In this document: positions 22,918-34,613 of the stretch, piece after piece | How positions within the stretch are numbered: position 1 is the stretch's first letter | Layout: the number at the start of each line of letters is the position of its first letter | From: Wenyingzhuangia fucanilytica | GTDB lineage: Bacteria > Bacteroidota > Bacteroidia > Flavobacteriales > Flavobacteriaceae | Assembly: GCF_001697185.1 (NCBI RefSeq) | Contig: NZ_CP014224.1 | Span: forward strand, 2,898,501-2,962,500 | Reading direction: 5' to 3' | DNA length: 64,000 nt | Made by a program: the position numbers and the translations under genes | Notes under the pieces: generated by a model | Told to the model about the DNA's origin: nothing | Database searches by the model: none | What the model saw: only the letters and a program-made list of their open reading frames with translations

Positions 22918-22991
22918 TAGTCTCGGGCAGACTCGAACTGCCGACCTCTACATTATCAGTGTAGCGCTCTAACCAGCTGAGCTACGAGACT
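22918..22991 (-). tRNA. tRNA-Ile (anticodon GAT), rRNA spacer
   Basis: The 74-nt cloverleaf has acceptor AGTCTCG/CGAGACT, anticodon loop CTGATAA between CTACA and TGTAG, and T-loop AGTTCGAGTCT. It is the first spacer tRNA after 16S. Confidence 0.97.
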
Positions 22992-23078
22992 CAATATGTG
23001 ATTGTATATATTTTATAAAAATTAACAGCTAATTAAAAAGTAAAAAGATTCCTCATAACATTCATCTCTTTTCTCTAG

Positions 23079-24600
<1,522 letters not shown>

Positions 24601-24776
24601 TAATATTTTAATATTTTGATGATGCTCAAAAAAATCTCATGATATAATCATGTAATTTTACTTTCTAATTTTACGCTGTCAATTTCAATATTCTCAATGA
24701 ACTTAACCACTATGTGGTTTTTTTTAACACCAACTCTTTTACAAGTTAGTCACTTAGCTGCTTCGCTAAGCGGTTG

Positions 24777-24809
24777 CAAATATAAGAACTTTATTTCTTC
24801 TAAAACAAA
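24777..24809 (-). promoter_or_regulatory. rRNA promoter P1
   Basis: The reverse strand has TTTG (-33), 21 bp, then TATATTTG (-7), matching the Bacteroidota consensus. Transcription would start near 24770, at the base of a hairpin CTTAGC-GAAGCA-GCTAAG, about 170 nt before 16S. Confidence 0.7.
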
Positions 24810-24935
24810 TAAAATTTAAAATATTTTTTAAATCTTTTTTTACCCTAAAATAGTGACCTAAACCACTCATAAAACCCTTAATGTATCTGAACTTTTTCGC
24901 CCCTCTTAGCAGTTACCTGCTCGCTGTTGCGGCTG

Positions 24936-24943
24936 CAAAGATA
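24936..24943 (-). promoter_or_regulatory. Possible upstream rRNA promoter P2 (-7 TATCTTTG)
   Basis: The reverse strand reads TATCTTTG followed by CAGCCGCAAC, closely resembling the P1 context TATATTTG CAACCGC. No clear -33 TTTG is found. A small AGCAG-GTAA-CTGCT hairpin follows, as at P1. This suggests tandem rRNA promoters. Confidence 0.5.
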
Positions 24944-25150
24944 CGCACCTTTTAACTTTATTTCCTAATCTTTTGTAAACTATTTTTTACATTATTTTAA
25001 CGCAAACACTTAACAGCCTTATTTATCGATTATTACATCTTAATTTATTTTTAACACAACCTGCTTTTTAATGCATATAACCTCTGAAAACTATGCTAAT
25101 TCGGTATCTCTATATACATCCATATCAATATCATCATATACATAAACAAC

Positions 25151-25182
25151 AAAGAGATCTACTTTTTGTAGATCTCTTTCTT
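25151..25182 (-). terminator. Terminator of the type IX cargo gene
   Basis: A 12-bp perfect stem AAAGAGATCTAC and complement around a 5-nt loop lies about 20 bp past the gene's stop, with T-rich sequence on the reverse strand side. Confidence 0.8.
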
Positions 25183-25202
25183 TATATTATATATTATCCT
25201 GA

Positions 25203-28200
25203 TTATAATACCACCTTAATCGTAGAAACACCATCATTAGTATCAATCTTTAATATATAAAGACCGTTACTAAACCTAGATATATTAATTGTTGACTGAT
25301 TAACCTCCTGAACTAAACTACCAGTAATCGAAAACAGACTCAGTTTATTTATTTTATATACCGATGATAATACAACTAAATTCCCTTCTGTTTTTGTAAT
25401 AGAAAAGTCTTCTGATATTATATGATCGTTTTTTAAACTTTGATCTTCTTTAAAAGTAACATAGAATCTATTAGAATATTCCCCTAAAGAAAGCTGCTTA
25501 CTAACTACTCCACCAGTTAACACCTCCTGAGTACCTGCCTCTACATCTGTTAAATATATTGTATTATCAATACCATTATACTCATCTACTCTAAAATAAA
25601 CTGTTCTGTCTTGATCCAACCCAATAAATATAGGAATCTCTATATTCTCATTAAACTCCTCCACCCCTACAGTCACAAACTTCTCGTCTTTATATTCTAC
25701 AGATTCATCCTCATAATTATTAACCGTTTGAACTCCAAAATAAGCATCTGAGGGTTTTTGGTCATATATATATGAATCGTATCCCTGATCATTATTGGTT
25801 AAATTATTTCCTTTTTTAAAACTCACTCCTAAATTTCTATGAAACATCACATCATCTGACAATTGAAACTCAAAACCAATGTGCACTGTTGGTATTTTAG
25901 GAGTTATTGTTTTCGCTTTACTTTGTTTAAAAAACACAGAGCCATCAACACCACTTCCATCTTCACCTAATTCTTTAAAAACTCTTTGATTATTATCAAA
26001 AACAATATTTCCTCCGTTATGATCTCCTGCAACTAAAAACCCTTGACCAACAGCTATATATTGATCTGGCGCTGTATAAGTACCTACACCAAGTCCTGCT
26101 GTACCCGAAACAGCTACACTTGCAGCAGTACCAATTCCAGTTGACCATGTACTATATCCTAATTCATAATCACTTTGATAATGAGAACTTATAGTAGCTT
26201 GTTGCTCTAAAAAATACAAAGTACCTGTTATTGCAGAATCATTATCACTTATAAAAACATCTGCGTCAATAGCACTTGGATATGGATTTGAAATCATAGT
26301 ATACACATCTCTTTCAATAGGTATCGTATAAGACCCACTATTTGGCCTTCCATTATATATTAAAGGCTGTGAAGATGTTCCAGGATATTTCATTGAAAAA
26401 CCTAAACCTACATCAAAACTTCCTGTTGATTGCTTAAGTACAAAATCTGCACCTGTTTCCCCATCTTCATATGAATAAATCCAATTTTCAGAAATAGCAG
26501 TTTCACTTCCTGATTGGTAACCATCAGAATCATTAGATATAAAAGTTATATCATCTCCTGTAGTAGTAGCAGACAAGGCATTAATTCTACCGTCTTTTAA
26601 AACTCCTCCAACAGTATATTCTCCCGAACCTTCGTCTACTGGTGACCCAAAATAAGAAAACACAAATTGATTTTTTGTTGGTGGCGTTATCGTATTATAA
26701 AAATTAGTACCTGTATTTAAAGTTTCTCCTGTATGGTGTTGAATTAACTGAGAAGTACCCAATAATTTTAGTTGTCCTGTTCCATTTAACACCACTCCTC
26801 CTTCAATATTAATTTCTAACCCTGAATTTACTGTAAGAACGGCTCCACTTTCTACTTCTATTTTAAGTACGTTTATATCTGAAGTCAAAGTAACTTCTTG
26901 ATTTTCTTTAATTACTAATTTATAACAGGCATCAGAATTGTCCGGAGCTACATCTCCACCAATCGTATTATTCCACGTATCAGACTCTCTTACTATTGCA
27001 TCTTGATATTGTAATGTAAAAATATCATTATCTGTTATGTCAGAACCAGAAGATAAACTCGCAAAAGCAAAACCATTATCAATAGTTAAATCTATTGTTC
27101 TACTTACTGTATTAAAAATAGCATCAGCATCATCTTGATCAACAACTAATTTTAAATCTAAACAGTTATCCACATCTAGCTCTCCAAAGTCTATTTTTGA
27201 CAAGTCAAAAGAAATATCAAATTGCCCCACATTAACAGAACCTCCACTAGCATCTGATTCACTTACCTTCCAATGAGTATCTAATCTTGAAAAATCAGTA
27301 TCGCCCGTCTCAACTCTAGAGAAAGTATGCAAACTAGTGTTGTTTACATTTGCTCCCCAAAACAAATACTCATCATTACCCAGTCCTGAAGCATTATTTA
27401 TACGTACAATACCTGTTCCTTGAGAATCTAAATGTGTATATGTTCCATCGTTACCGATTCCAGCAACATCATAGTCATAACCATCATCATCTCCATCATA
27501 TATATCATTAGCCGTTAAACTTGTATTGTATTTTGCAGACAGATAGTTTGAAATAATCGTTCTTTCTACATCATTTATACTGTTATTTAAAATAATCATT
27601 TCAGCCAAATCAGCATCAATATTTTTTCCACCACCTCTGTTTTCCCCTAGTTTAAAATGGGTAAACACCGAATTCTCTGATCCTGTTAGTGTTTTGCTTA
27701 ATGTTTGTGTATTATTAGAATACGATGTACTGGTTTCATTAGCTTCTCTAGTGTAAATAATTACATTTGGTGTATCTATACCAATTGTCCCACTTGAAAA
27801 ATCAGCTTCCTGCACCATTTGATGAGAAGTAGTTTGCCATCTTAAATTTGTTGGGGATGTTCCTGCAAAACCATGCTGGAAAGAATCTGTTGTGCTAGAT
27901 GAATTTGAACTTGAAAATATAGACTCTTGAGCTATAGCTGTTGTAGATTTTGTAAAATCCCATATATAAATAATGGTATATGATTCATCTGTGATATCAG
28001 CAATATCTGCAGTTAATTCATGACTAGCACTTTCTCCATCAAAACGTACAACCGGCAAACCATTTATTACTGATGTTTGATATGACGGCTGATCGGCTGA
28101 TGTTGCTTGAACAACATTATTATTATTTCCTGATTGATCATTCCATTGACTTACTCCAGTTTCCGTAGATATACTTGTTTCTAAATCTGCTCTTAACCAC

Positions 28201-29615
28201 AAGTACATATCAGAACCATTATTGTTTCCTATACCTCCTGGACCGGAATATCCTCCAATACCATTTCCGGCAATAACCCCAATAGGTTGACCTGAATTTG
28301 TTGAACCAAAAGTAAAGACATAGCCATCATTAAAATCTACACCGGTAAAAGTTGCAATTCCGGAAGTAATTGTTCCTGTATAACCTGTAGTTCCTGTTCC
28401 AAAGACACCATCATCATCAACCAAAAGTCTTATTCTGGAATCATTTGAGATATCATGCGATAAAGTAGCCATATCTAACAAAACTGATCCTGTACCCAAA
28501 TCTACAGATACCCCTGAAGCATCATTTTCGGACATATACCAAATTCTGTCTAATTGATTATCTATTGTAGTTGTACTCCCTGAAGCAGGTGAATATGAAA
28601 CGGTAGATGCTGTAGTAACATCAACACCATTATGCCCCCACATTAAATACTCATCATTATTTAAACTACCTCCTCCAGCTAATGTTACAGCTACAATTCC
28701 TGTTCCTTGAGCACTTAAATGCTGATCACCATTATCATCTTGTCCTACACCAGCAACATCAAAATCATAACCCGATGCTCCTCCTTCGTAAACCGTATTA
28801 GCGCTTAAAGAAAAATCATACTTAGTAGCTAAATAATTCGCTAAAATAATTCGTTCTACATCGGTTAAAGCATTTTTATATATTACAAACTCCGAAAGAT
28901 TCATTTGAATTTTAGAACCATTTCCTCTATTTGCTCCAATTTTAAACTCATCAAAATAAGTTGCATTTGTATTTCCTGTAAACTTGCTAACATAATTTGC
29001 TTCATTTATATATGACTCTATAAACTCAGCCACTCCTCCTGATGCTCCATCACCAGAACGGCCAAAATACAACATGTGTTTCTGCATTATTGTAGCGTAG
29101 GAATTCCCTTCGGTATCTATATCAAAAGTACCTACTCCCCCAACTTGAAAGGAATCGGGTAAACCACTAGTATCTCCATCATTATTAAAAGCAATTTGAA
29201 AACTTCCGGATGTACTAGGAGATGCTGTTTCACTAGAGAACAAAGCTCCATAATTTCCAGGAGTAGCATCTGTTTGCTCCCAAGCAGCAATAACTGAATA
29301 ATTAGCAGTTGAAGTAAGCCCTGCTATTGATACAAAAATATGATCATTAGCTCCATCAAATTGAGCTACAGGAAATCCATTCCACGTATTGGTTACTATA
29401 GTTGGCTGATCGGTACCTGCCGCTTGCGAAAGAGAATTGCTATTACCAGAATTATCCGTCCAATTAGCTAAAGCACCTGCAGAAAGCCCATCGGTTTTAA
29501 CCCATAAATAAATATCAGAGCCATCTGTAGTTCCAATACCTCCAGGTCCTTTGTCTTGAGCTTTAACCGCAACAGACAATACAATTGACAAAACAAGAAT
29601 AAATAAAGATTTCAT
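25203..29615 (-). CDS. Large surface protein with duplicated LamG-like modules and type IX sorting domain
   Basis: 1470 residues from MKSLFILVLSIVLSVAVKAQ, a clear Sec signal; an ATG 8 codons upstream is ignored because it breaks the signal. Two copies of a ~430-residue unit follow, each opening with GPGGIG..GSD.YLW (about residues 23 and 458), then a LamG/concanavalin-like domain, then a shared segment with YDFDVAGVG or YDYDVAGIG and SLNNDEYLMWG or GLGNDEYLFWG. The rest is beta-rich. The last ~75 residues (LSLFSITGSLVQEV to LYILKIDTNDG) look like a type A sorting domain, removed on export by the type IX system. It is probably surface-bound or secreted, for adhesion or polysaccharide contact; that role is inferred. 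Confidence 0.85.
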   Translation of the reverse strand: MKSLFILVLSIVLSVAVKAQDKGPGGIGTTDGSDIYLWVKTDGLSAGALANWTDNSGNSNSLSQAAGTDQPTIVTNTWNGFPVAQFDGANDHIFVSIAGLTSTANYSVIAAWEQTDATPGNYGALFSSETASPSTSGSFQIAFNNDGDTSGLPDSFQVGGVGTFDIDTEGNSYATIMQKHMLYFGRSGDGASGGVAEFIESYINEANYVSKFTGNTNATYFDEFKIGANRGNGSKIQMNLSEFVIYKNALTDVERIILANYLATKYDFSLSANTVYEGGASGYDFDVAGVGQDDNGDQHLSAQGTGIVAVTLAGGGSLNNDEYLMWGHNGVDVTTASTVSYSPASGSTTTIDNQLDRIWYMSENDASGVSVDLGTGSVLLDMATLSHDISNDSRIRLLVDDDGVFGTGTTGYTGTITSGIATFTGVDFNDGYVFTFGSTNSGQPIGVIAGNGIGGYSGPGGIGNNNGSDMYLWLRADLETSISTETGVSQWNDQSGNNNNVVQATSADQPSYQTSVINGLPVVRFDGESASHELTADIADITDESYTIIYIWDFTKSTTAIAQESIFSSSNSSSTTDSFQHGFAGTSPTNLRWQTTSHQMVQEADFSSGTIGIDTPNVIIYTREANETSTSYSNNTQTLSKTLTGSENSVFTHFKLGENRGGGKNIDADLAEMIILNNSINDVERTIISNYLSAKYNTSLTANDIYDGDDDGYDYDVAGIGNDGTYTHLDSQGTGIVRINNASGLGNDEYLFWGANVNNTSLHTFSRVETGDTDFSRLDTHWKVSESDASGGSVNVGQFDISFDLSKIDFGELDVDNCLDLKLVVDQDDADAIFNTVSRTIDLTIDNGFAFASLSSGSDITDNDIFTLQYQDAIVRESDTWNNTIGGDVAPDNSDACYKLVIKENQEVTLTSDINVLKIEVESGAVLTVNSGLEINIEGGVVLNGTGQLKLLGTSQLIQHHTGETLNTGTNFYNTITPPTKNQFVFSYFGSPVDEGSGEYTVGGVLKDGRINALSATTTGDDITFISNDSDGYQSGSETAISENWIYSYEDGETGADFVLKQSTGSFDVGLGFSMKYPGTSSQPLIYNGRPNSGSYTIPIERDVYTMISNPYPSAIDADVFISDNDSAITGTLYFLEQQATISSHYQSDYELGYSTWSTGIGTAASVAVSGTAGLGVGTYTAPDQYIAVGQGFLVAGDHNGGNIVFDNNQRVFKELGEDGSGVDGSVFFKQSKAKTITPKIPTVHIGFEFQLSDDVMFHRNLGVSFKKGNNLTNNDQGYDSYIYDQKPSDAYFGVQTVNNYEDESVEYKDEKFVTVGVEEFNENIEIPIFIGLDQDRTVYFRVDEYNGIDNTIYLTDVEAGTQEVLTGGVVSKQLSLGEYSNRFYVTFKEDQSLKNDHIISEDFSITKTEGNLVVLSSVYKINKLSLFSITGSLVQEVNQSTINISRFSNGLYILKIDTNDGVSTIKVVL

Positions 29616-29724
29616 ATATCGGGGTAGATTTATGTACATATTATGTATTTAAACAACTTTGCTTAAACAAATGACAATTTCGTCATTTTAACCCTAACCT
29701 ATAATATAGGCTTTTTCTATAACA

Positions 29725-31890
29725 CTACAAAGAATACTCAATAAAGTTTGTCATTTTTGTATAAAGCTGTAATCTGGTATTCCCTCCGTAAATTCCATGA
29801 TTCTTATTTGGATAAATAGCCCAATCAAATTGTTTATTCTTAATAATTAACCTCTCAATCAACCTCATTGAATTTTGTACATGTACATTATCATCAGCAG
29901 TACCGTGTATTAACAAAAATTTTCCTTTTAGTTGGTCTGCAAAATTTATAGGTGAATTTAAATCGTAACCCTCAGGATTTTCTTGTGGAGTCTGCATGTA
30001 TCGTTCTGTATAAATGGTATCATAATACCTCCAACTTGTTACTGGAGCTACGGCTATTGCCATTTTAAAAACATCGTTCCCTTTTAGAATACAATTACTA
30101 CTCATAAATCCTCCATAACTCCATCCCCAAATTCCTATTCTATTTTCATCAACATAAGAAAGAGCTCCTAATTGTTTTGCTGCTTGAATTTGATCTTCTA
30201 CCTCGTACTTCCCTAATTTTTTATAAGTTACTTTTTTAAAATCTGCGCCTTTAAACCCGGTACCTCTACCATCTACACAAACCACAATATACCCTTTAGA
30301 TGCTAATAATTGATACCAGTAATCATTTGCCCCATTCCATTTGTTCGCTACTTCTTGAGAACCTGGACCACTATACTGATACATTAACACAGGATATTTC
30401 TTTTGATCATCAAAATCTACAGGTTTTATCATCCACATATTTAAATCGTTCCCATTAACTCTTATGGTAGAAAACTCTTTATTAGAAAACTCATAATCTT
30501 TAAGTTTTTCTAACAATGGTTCGTTATTAACCAATTCTTTAATTTCTACCACTTTATTTGTTTGATTTAATGTATAACAATAAGGTGTTTGTACACTAGA
30601 AAACGTATTAATAAAATAAGTATAACCTGTACTAAATGTAGCTGCATTGGTTCCTACCTTTTTAGTTAGCCTTTTTTTATTTTTTCCTTTAATATTAATT
30701 GCATAAACATCTCTATTGATATTTCCATTTTCTGTGGATTGATAATAAATCATTTTATCTTTTGAATTATAACCATAAAAATCAGTAACCTCCCACAAAC
30801 CTTTGGTGATTTGTTTTTTTAACTCTCCTGATTTTGAATAATAATAAATATGATTGTATCCATCCTTTTCACTTAGCCATAAAAAACTATTGTCTTTTAA
30901 AAAAGTAAGATGATTGGCAATACTGATATAAGTATCTTCCTTTTCATTTAAAACAAGATGAATTTGATTTTTTTCAACATCACAGAAATACAAATTCAAA
31001 TTGTTTTGATGTCTATTAAGCGTTTGCACACTTAATAAATTTTCTTCTTCAGTAAATTTGAATCTAGGGATGTAATATGGACTTTCAGGAAAATTAATTT
31101 TTAAAGTTTCTTTTGATAAAACATTACAGTTGTAAAGTGACACTTGTGAATTATTTTCTCCAGCTTTAGGATATTTAAACACTTGTTGTTTTGGATATAA
31201 ATTTTGAGCATAAATATCCATAGAAAATTCTGGCACCTTGGTTTCATCAAATTTTACATAAGCCAATTGAGTTCCTGTTTTGTTCCATTCAAAAGCACGA
31301 ACAAATTCAAACTCCTCTTCGTAAACCCAGTCTGTTATTCCATTGATGATTTTATTTTTTTCTCCATCAGAAGTAATTTGTATAATTGAATTATCTACCA
31401 AGTTTTTAATATAAATATTATTATTACACACATAAGCAATCTTGTCTCCAATAGGAGAAAAAGTTGGTTCTTGAATTTTTCTATCATCAACAGCAATTAA
31501 TTCTGATGTAACTATATCATAGACAAAATACTTAGCTAAGGTTGACCTCCTGTAAATAGGCTCTAACTCTGTAGCCAATAAAATTTTCTGTTCATCTTGA
31601 CTGAATGAATATTTTGAAAATGGAGTAATATTTAGTTCGGATGATCTTACAATAGTTTTCTTTTTTACTTGTGATTCATAATCATATAAATCAATAGAAG
31701 TTGAACGAGTAGAGGCATCCCAATTTAAAACGGTATATTCCCTATCATTTTTTAGACTTTGTAACTCACGCATTCCTTTTGTTCGGAATTCTCCGCTCCA
31801 TATTTCACTTAGCGTGATTTCTTTTTTTTGAGCTAGAGAAAACACAGCGTAAAACAGCGTTATATAAAACAGAAAATATGATTTGTTCAT
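29725..31890 (-). CDS. Dipeptidyl peptidase IV (S9B serine peptidase)
   Basis: 721 residues. The signal peptide is MNKSYFLFYITLFYAVFSLAQ. A beta-propeller of about 450 residues precedes the alpha/beta-hydrolase domain. The catalytic triad is visible in S9 order: Ser in GWSYGGFMSS, Asp in HGTADDNVH and His in PNKNHGIYGG. The propeller contains DWVYEEEFEFVR, the double-Glu motif that holds the substrate N-terminus in DPP4. It removes Xaa-Pro dipeptides in the periplasm for peptide use. It sits upstream of the type IX cargo gene with 109 bp between and may or may not share its promoter. Confidence 0.93.
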   Translation of the reverse strand: MNKSYFLFYITLFYAVFSLAQKKEITLSEIWSGEFRTKGMRELQSLKNDREYTVLNWDASTRSTSIDLYDYESQVKKKTIVRSSELNITPFSKYSFSQDEQKILLATELEPIYRRSTLAKYFVYDIVTSELIAVDDRKIQEPTFSPIGDKIAYVCNNNIYIKNLVDNSIIQITSDGEKNKIINGITDWVYEEEFEFVRAFEWNKTGTQLAYVKFDETKVPEFSMDIYAQNLYPKQQVFKYPKAGENNSQVSLYNCNVLSKETLKINFPESPYYIPRFKFTEEENLLSVQTLNRHQNNLNLYFCDVEKNQIHLVLNEKEDTYISIANHLTFLKDNSFLWLSEKDGYNHIYYYSKSGELKKQITKGLWEVTDFYGYNSKDKMIYYQSTENGNINRDVYAINIKGKNKKRLTKKVGTNAATFSTGYTYFINTFSSVQTPYCYTLNQTNKVVEIKELVNNEPLLEKLKDYEFSNKEFSTIRVNGNDLNMWMIKPVDFDDQKKYPVLMYQYSGPGSQEVANKWNGANDYWYQLLASKGYIVVCVDGRGTGFKGADFKKVTYKKLGKYEVEDQIQAAKQLGALSYVDENRIGIWGWSYGGFMSSNCILKGNDVFKMAIAVAPVTSWRYYDTIYTERYMQTPQENPEGYDLNSPINFADQLKGKFLLIHGTADDNVHVQNSMRLIERLIIKNKQFDWAIYPNKNHGIYGGNTRLQLYTKMTNFIEYSL

Positions 31891-31934
31891 CTTAAAATTT
31901 TGATAGGATTAATATTTATATAGTTAACTAAAAT

Positions 31935-31972
31935 AAAAAAAGCTTTTTAGAAATTCTAAAAAGCTTTTTTTA
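31935..31972 (-). terminator. Terminator of the nqr operon
   Basis: A 15-bp perfect stem (AAAAAAGCTTTTTAG and complement) with a 5-nt loop lies about 20 bp past the nqrF stop, with T-runs on both sides. It shows that nqrF is the last gene of the operon. Confidence 0.85.
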
Positions 31973-31990
31973 TATATCATAGAAGATTTA

Positions 31991-33286
31991 TTATCCTCCA
32001 AAGTCATCAAAACGTACATTTTCTTTTGGCACTCCAAAATCATCACACATTTTAACTACTGCTTGGTTCATCATTGGTGGTCCACAGAAGTAAAACTCAA
32101 TATCTTCTGGTGTCTCATGTGATGATAAATAGTTATCAATTAAAGATTGGTGTACAAATCCAACAAATCCATCACCTTCTTTATCATGAATATCTTTCTT
32201 CACTTTCCAGTTATCCTCCTCTAAAGGCTCTGACAATACTAAGTATAATTGGAAATTAGGGAATTTCTTCATTAAGTCTTCAAAGTAGTGAATATAGAAC
32301 AACTCACGCTTAGAACGACCTCCGTACCAATAAGATACTTTACGTCCCGTTTTCATGGTGTGAAATAATTCATATAAGTGAGATCTCATTGGCGCCATAC
32401 CAGCTCCACCTCCAATATAAATCATTTCAGCATCAGAATCTTCGTTGATAAAGAATTCTCCATAAGGTCCTGAAATAGTAACTTTATCTCCTGGTTTTTG
32501 GTTAAATACATAAGAAGAAGCAATCCCTGGATTTACATCCATCCATCCACCTTTTACTCTATCGAAAGGAGGACAAGCCACACGTACGTTTAACATAATT
32601 TCTCTTCCTTCTGCAGGGTAAGAAGCCATAGAGTAAGCACGCTCTACAGTTTCTGGGTTTTTCATTACCAATGGCCATAGACCAAATTTTTCCCACTCTG
32701 TTTGGAATTTATCAGGTTCACCTGGGTGATCCGTAGGGTGAGCTGTAATATCCATATCAGAATATTTTACTTCACAAGGTGGAATTTCAATTTGAATATA
32801 CCCTCCTGCTTTGTAGTCCATATCTTCTGGAATTTCTACAACAAACTCTTTGATAAATGACGCTACGTTATAGTTACGAACTACAGTAGCTTCCCATTTC
32901 TTAATTCCAAAAATTTCTTCTGGAATAGAGATTTCCATATCACTTTTAACCTTTACCTGACAACCTAAACGAGCACCTTTAGCTAACTCTTTACGAGTAA
33001 AGTGAGGTGTTTCTGTTGGTAAAGCTTCACCTCCTCCAGAATGAACGTGACATTCACACTGTAAACAAGTTCCACCTCCACCACATGCTGATGGTAAAAA
33101 TATTTTTTCGTTACCTAAAGTTGCTAATAAAGAACTTCCTGTTTCTACTTCAATTGTTTTTTCTCCGTTGATCGTAACTTTTACTTTTCCTGATGGTAAT
33201 AATTTTGCCTTAGCTCCTAATAAAATACTTACTAAGATTAAAACAATAATCAAGAAAACAACGATACTAATTGCAATTACATTCAT
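31991..33286 (-). CDS. nqrF: Na+-NQR subunit F
   Basis: 431 residues: one N-terminal membrane helix, a 2Fe-2S ferredoxin domain with Cys68, Cys74, Cys77 and Cys109, then FAD- and NADH-binding domains of the ferredoxin-NADP reductase type (RAYSMASYP, GGGAGMAPMRSH). The C-terminus ends FDDFGG. It takes electrons from NADH and passes them via FAD and the iron-sulfur centre into the Na+-pumping complex. It is the last gene of nqrABCDEF; no apbE (FMN transferase needed for NqrB/C) follows, as a terminator lies immediately downstream. Confidence 0.97.
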   Translation of the reverse strand: MNVIAISIVVFLIIVLILVSILLGAKAKLLPSGKVKVTINGEKTIEVETGSSLLATLGNEKIFLPSACGGGGTCLQCECHVHSGGGEALPTETPHFTRKELAKGARLGCQVKVKSDMEISIPEEIFGIKKWEATVVRNYNVASFIKEFVVEIPEDMDYKAGGYIQIEIPPCEVKYSDMDITAHPTDHPGEPDKFQTEWEKFGLWPLVMKNPETVERAYSMASYPAEGREIMLNVRVACPPFDRVKGGWMDVNPGIASSYVFNQKPGDKVTISGPYGEFFINEDSDAEMIYIGGGAGMAPMRSHLYELFHTMKTGRKVSYWYGGRSKRELFYIHYFEDLMKKFPNFQLYLVLSEPLEEDNWKVKKDIHDKEGDGFVGFVHQSLIDNYLSSHETPEDIEFYFCGPPMMNQAVVKMCDDFGVPKENVRFDDFGG

Positions 33287-33307
33287 AATTATATCTGTTC
33301 TTTATTT

Positions 33308-33922
33308 TTATAATTTGATTCCTGAGAAACTCATAAACCCAATCGCCATTAAACCAGTAATGATGAAAGTAATTCCTAAACCTTTTAACGGTCCTGGAAC
33401 ATGAGAATATGCGATTTTTTCTCTAATAGCTGCAATAGCCACAATAGCTAATAACCATCCTATTCCTGATCCAAATCCATATACAGCAGACTCACCAACA
33501 TTGGCAAAATCTTTTTGTTGCATAAATAAAGATCCTCCTAAAATAGCACAGTTTACTGCAATTAACGGTAAGAAAATACCTAATGCTCCGTACAATGCTG
33601 GTGCAAAACGCTCAACAATCATTTCTACCAATTGTACCATTGATGCAATTACTGCAATAAACATGATAAAACTTAAGAAAGATAAATCGATACTTGCGTA
33701 TTCCTCACCTAACCATGATAAAGCACCTGGCTTTAATAAATATGAGTCTATTAAAAAGTTTACAGGAACTGTAATAGACAATACAAATACTACTGCCGCT
33801 CCTAAACCTACAGCCGTATTTACTGTTTTTGATACTGCTAAGTAAGAACACATTCCTAAGAAATATGCAAATACCATGTTATCAATAAATATACTTTTTA
33901 CAAAGATGTTAATATATTCCAT
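33308..33922 (-). CDS. nqrE: Na+-NQR subunit E
   Basis: 204 residues with six membrane helices. Cys25 ([11 protein letters not shown]) and Cys125 ([10 protein letters not shown]) are the two cysteines that, with the two of NqrD, hold the intramembrane iron centre. The gene lies 21 bp before nqrF and 14 bp after nqrD. Confidence 0.96.
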   Translation of the reverse strand: MEYINIFVKSIFIDNMVFAYFLGMCSYLAVSKTVNTAVGLGAAVVFVLSITVPVNFLIDSYLLKPGALSWLGEEYASIDLSFLSFIMFIAVIASMVQLVEMIVERFAPALYGALGIFLPLIAVNCAILGGSLFMQQKDFANVGESAVYGFGSGIGWLLAIVAIAAIREKIAYSHVPGPLKGLGITFIITGLMAIGFMSFSGIKL

Positions 33923-33936
33923 CGTAACTATAGATT

Positions 33937-34611
33937 TTAATGTTGTTCAATTAATTTTCTGTTCTTGTAACGTTGTACCCAGATTATGATTCCTACGGTA
34001 ATTAATGCCATTGGAGACAATAACATAAATCCGTTGTTCTCATATCCTAGAGCATACAATCCTGTAGAATCTGCAATTGTTTTAGCTTTATGTCCTAAAA
34101 TTTCAATTCCAAATAATTTACCCGATCCTAACAACTCTCTAAAGACAGCTACTAAAACTAAGATTAAGGCATAACCTGCACCGTTTCCTACTCCATCTAA
34201 GAAAGATTTCCATGGTCCGTTTGCCAAAGCAAAAGCCTCTAAACGTCCCATTACAATACAGTTTGTAATAATTAACCCTACGAATACTGATAATTCTTTA
34301 CTTACATCGTATGCATATGCTTTTAACACCTGATCTACTAAAATTACCAAAGAGGCAACAATTAATAATTGAACGATGATACGAATACGTCCTGGGATTA
34401 GGTTACGTATTAATGACACGATTACGTTAGACGCAATAACAACAAATAATACTGCTAAAGACATCACTACAGCTGGCTTTAACTGAACTGTAATTGCCAA
34501 TGCTGAACATATACCTAATACCTGAACTGAAATTGGGTTGTTATCGTTTAATGGATCTGATAACAACGCTTTATTTTGCTTTGAAAATAATGCTTCTTTT
34601 ACTTCTGCCAT
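33937..34611 (-). CDS. nqrD: Na+-NQR subunit D
   Basis: 224 residues, six helices, homologous to NqrE. Cys35 ([11 protein letters not shown]) and Cys118 ([10 protein letters not shown]) complete the intramembrane iron site. A soluble N-terminal stretch of about 25 residues precedes the first helix. The start lies 2 bp after the nqrC stop, so the two are probably translationally coupled. Confidence 0.96.
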   Translation of the reverse strand: MAEVKEALFSKQNKALLSDPLNDNNPISVQVLGICSALAITVQLKPAVVMSLAVLFVVIASNVIVSLIRNLIPGRIRIIVQLLIVASLVILVDQVLKAYAYDVSKELSVFVGLIITNCIVMGRLEAFALANGPWKSFLDGVGNGAGYALILVLVAVFRELLGSGKLFGIEILGHKAKTIADSTGLYALGYENNGFMLLSPMALITVGIIIWVQRYKNRKLIEQH

Positions 34612-34613
34612 GA

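Larger units (their letters stand above)
24601..25202. other. rRNA operon promoter/leader region and the adjoining spacer
   Basis: No gene is present. From left to right it holds the 16S leader, two promoter-like elements with adjacent hairpins (reported separately), an AT-rich stretch with no visible signal, and the terminator of the neighbouring type IX cargo gene. Confidence 0.6.
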
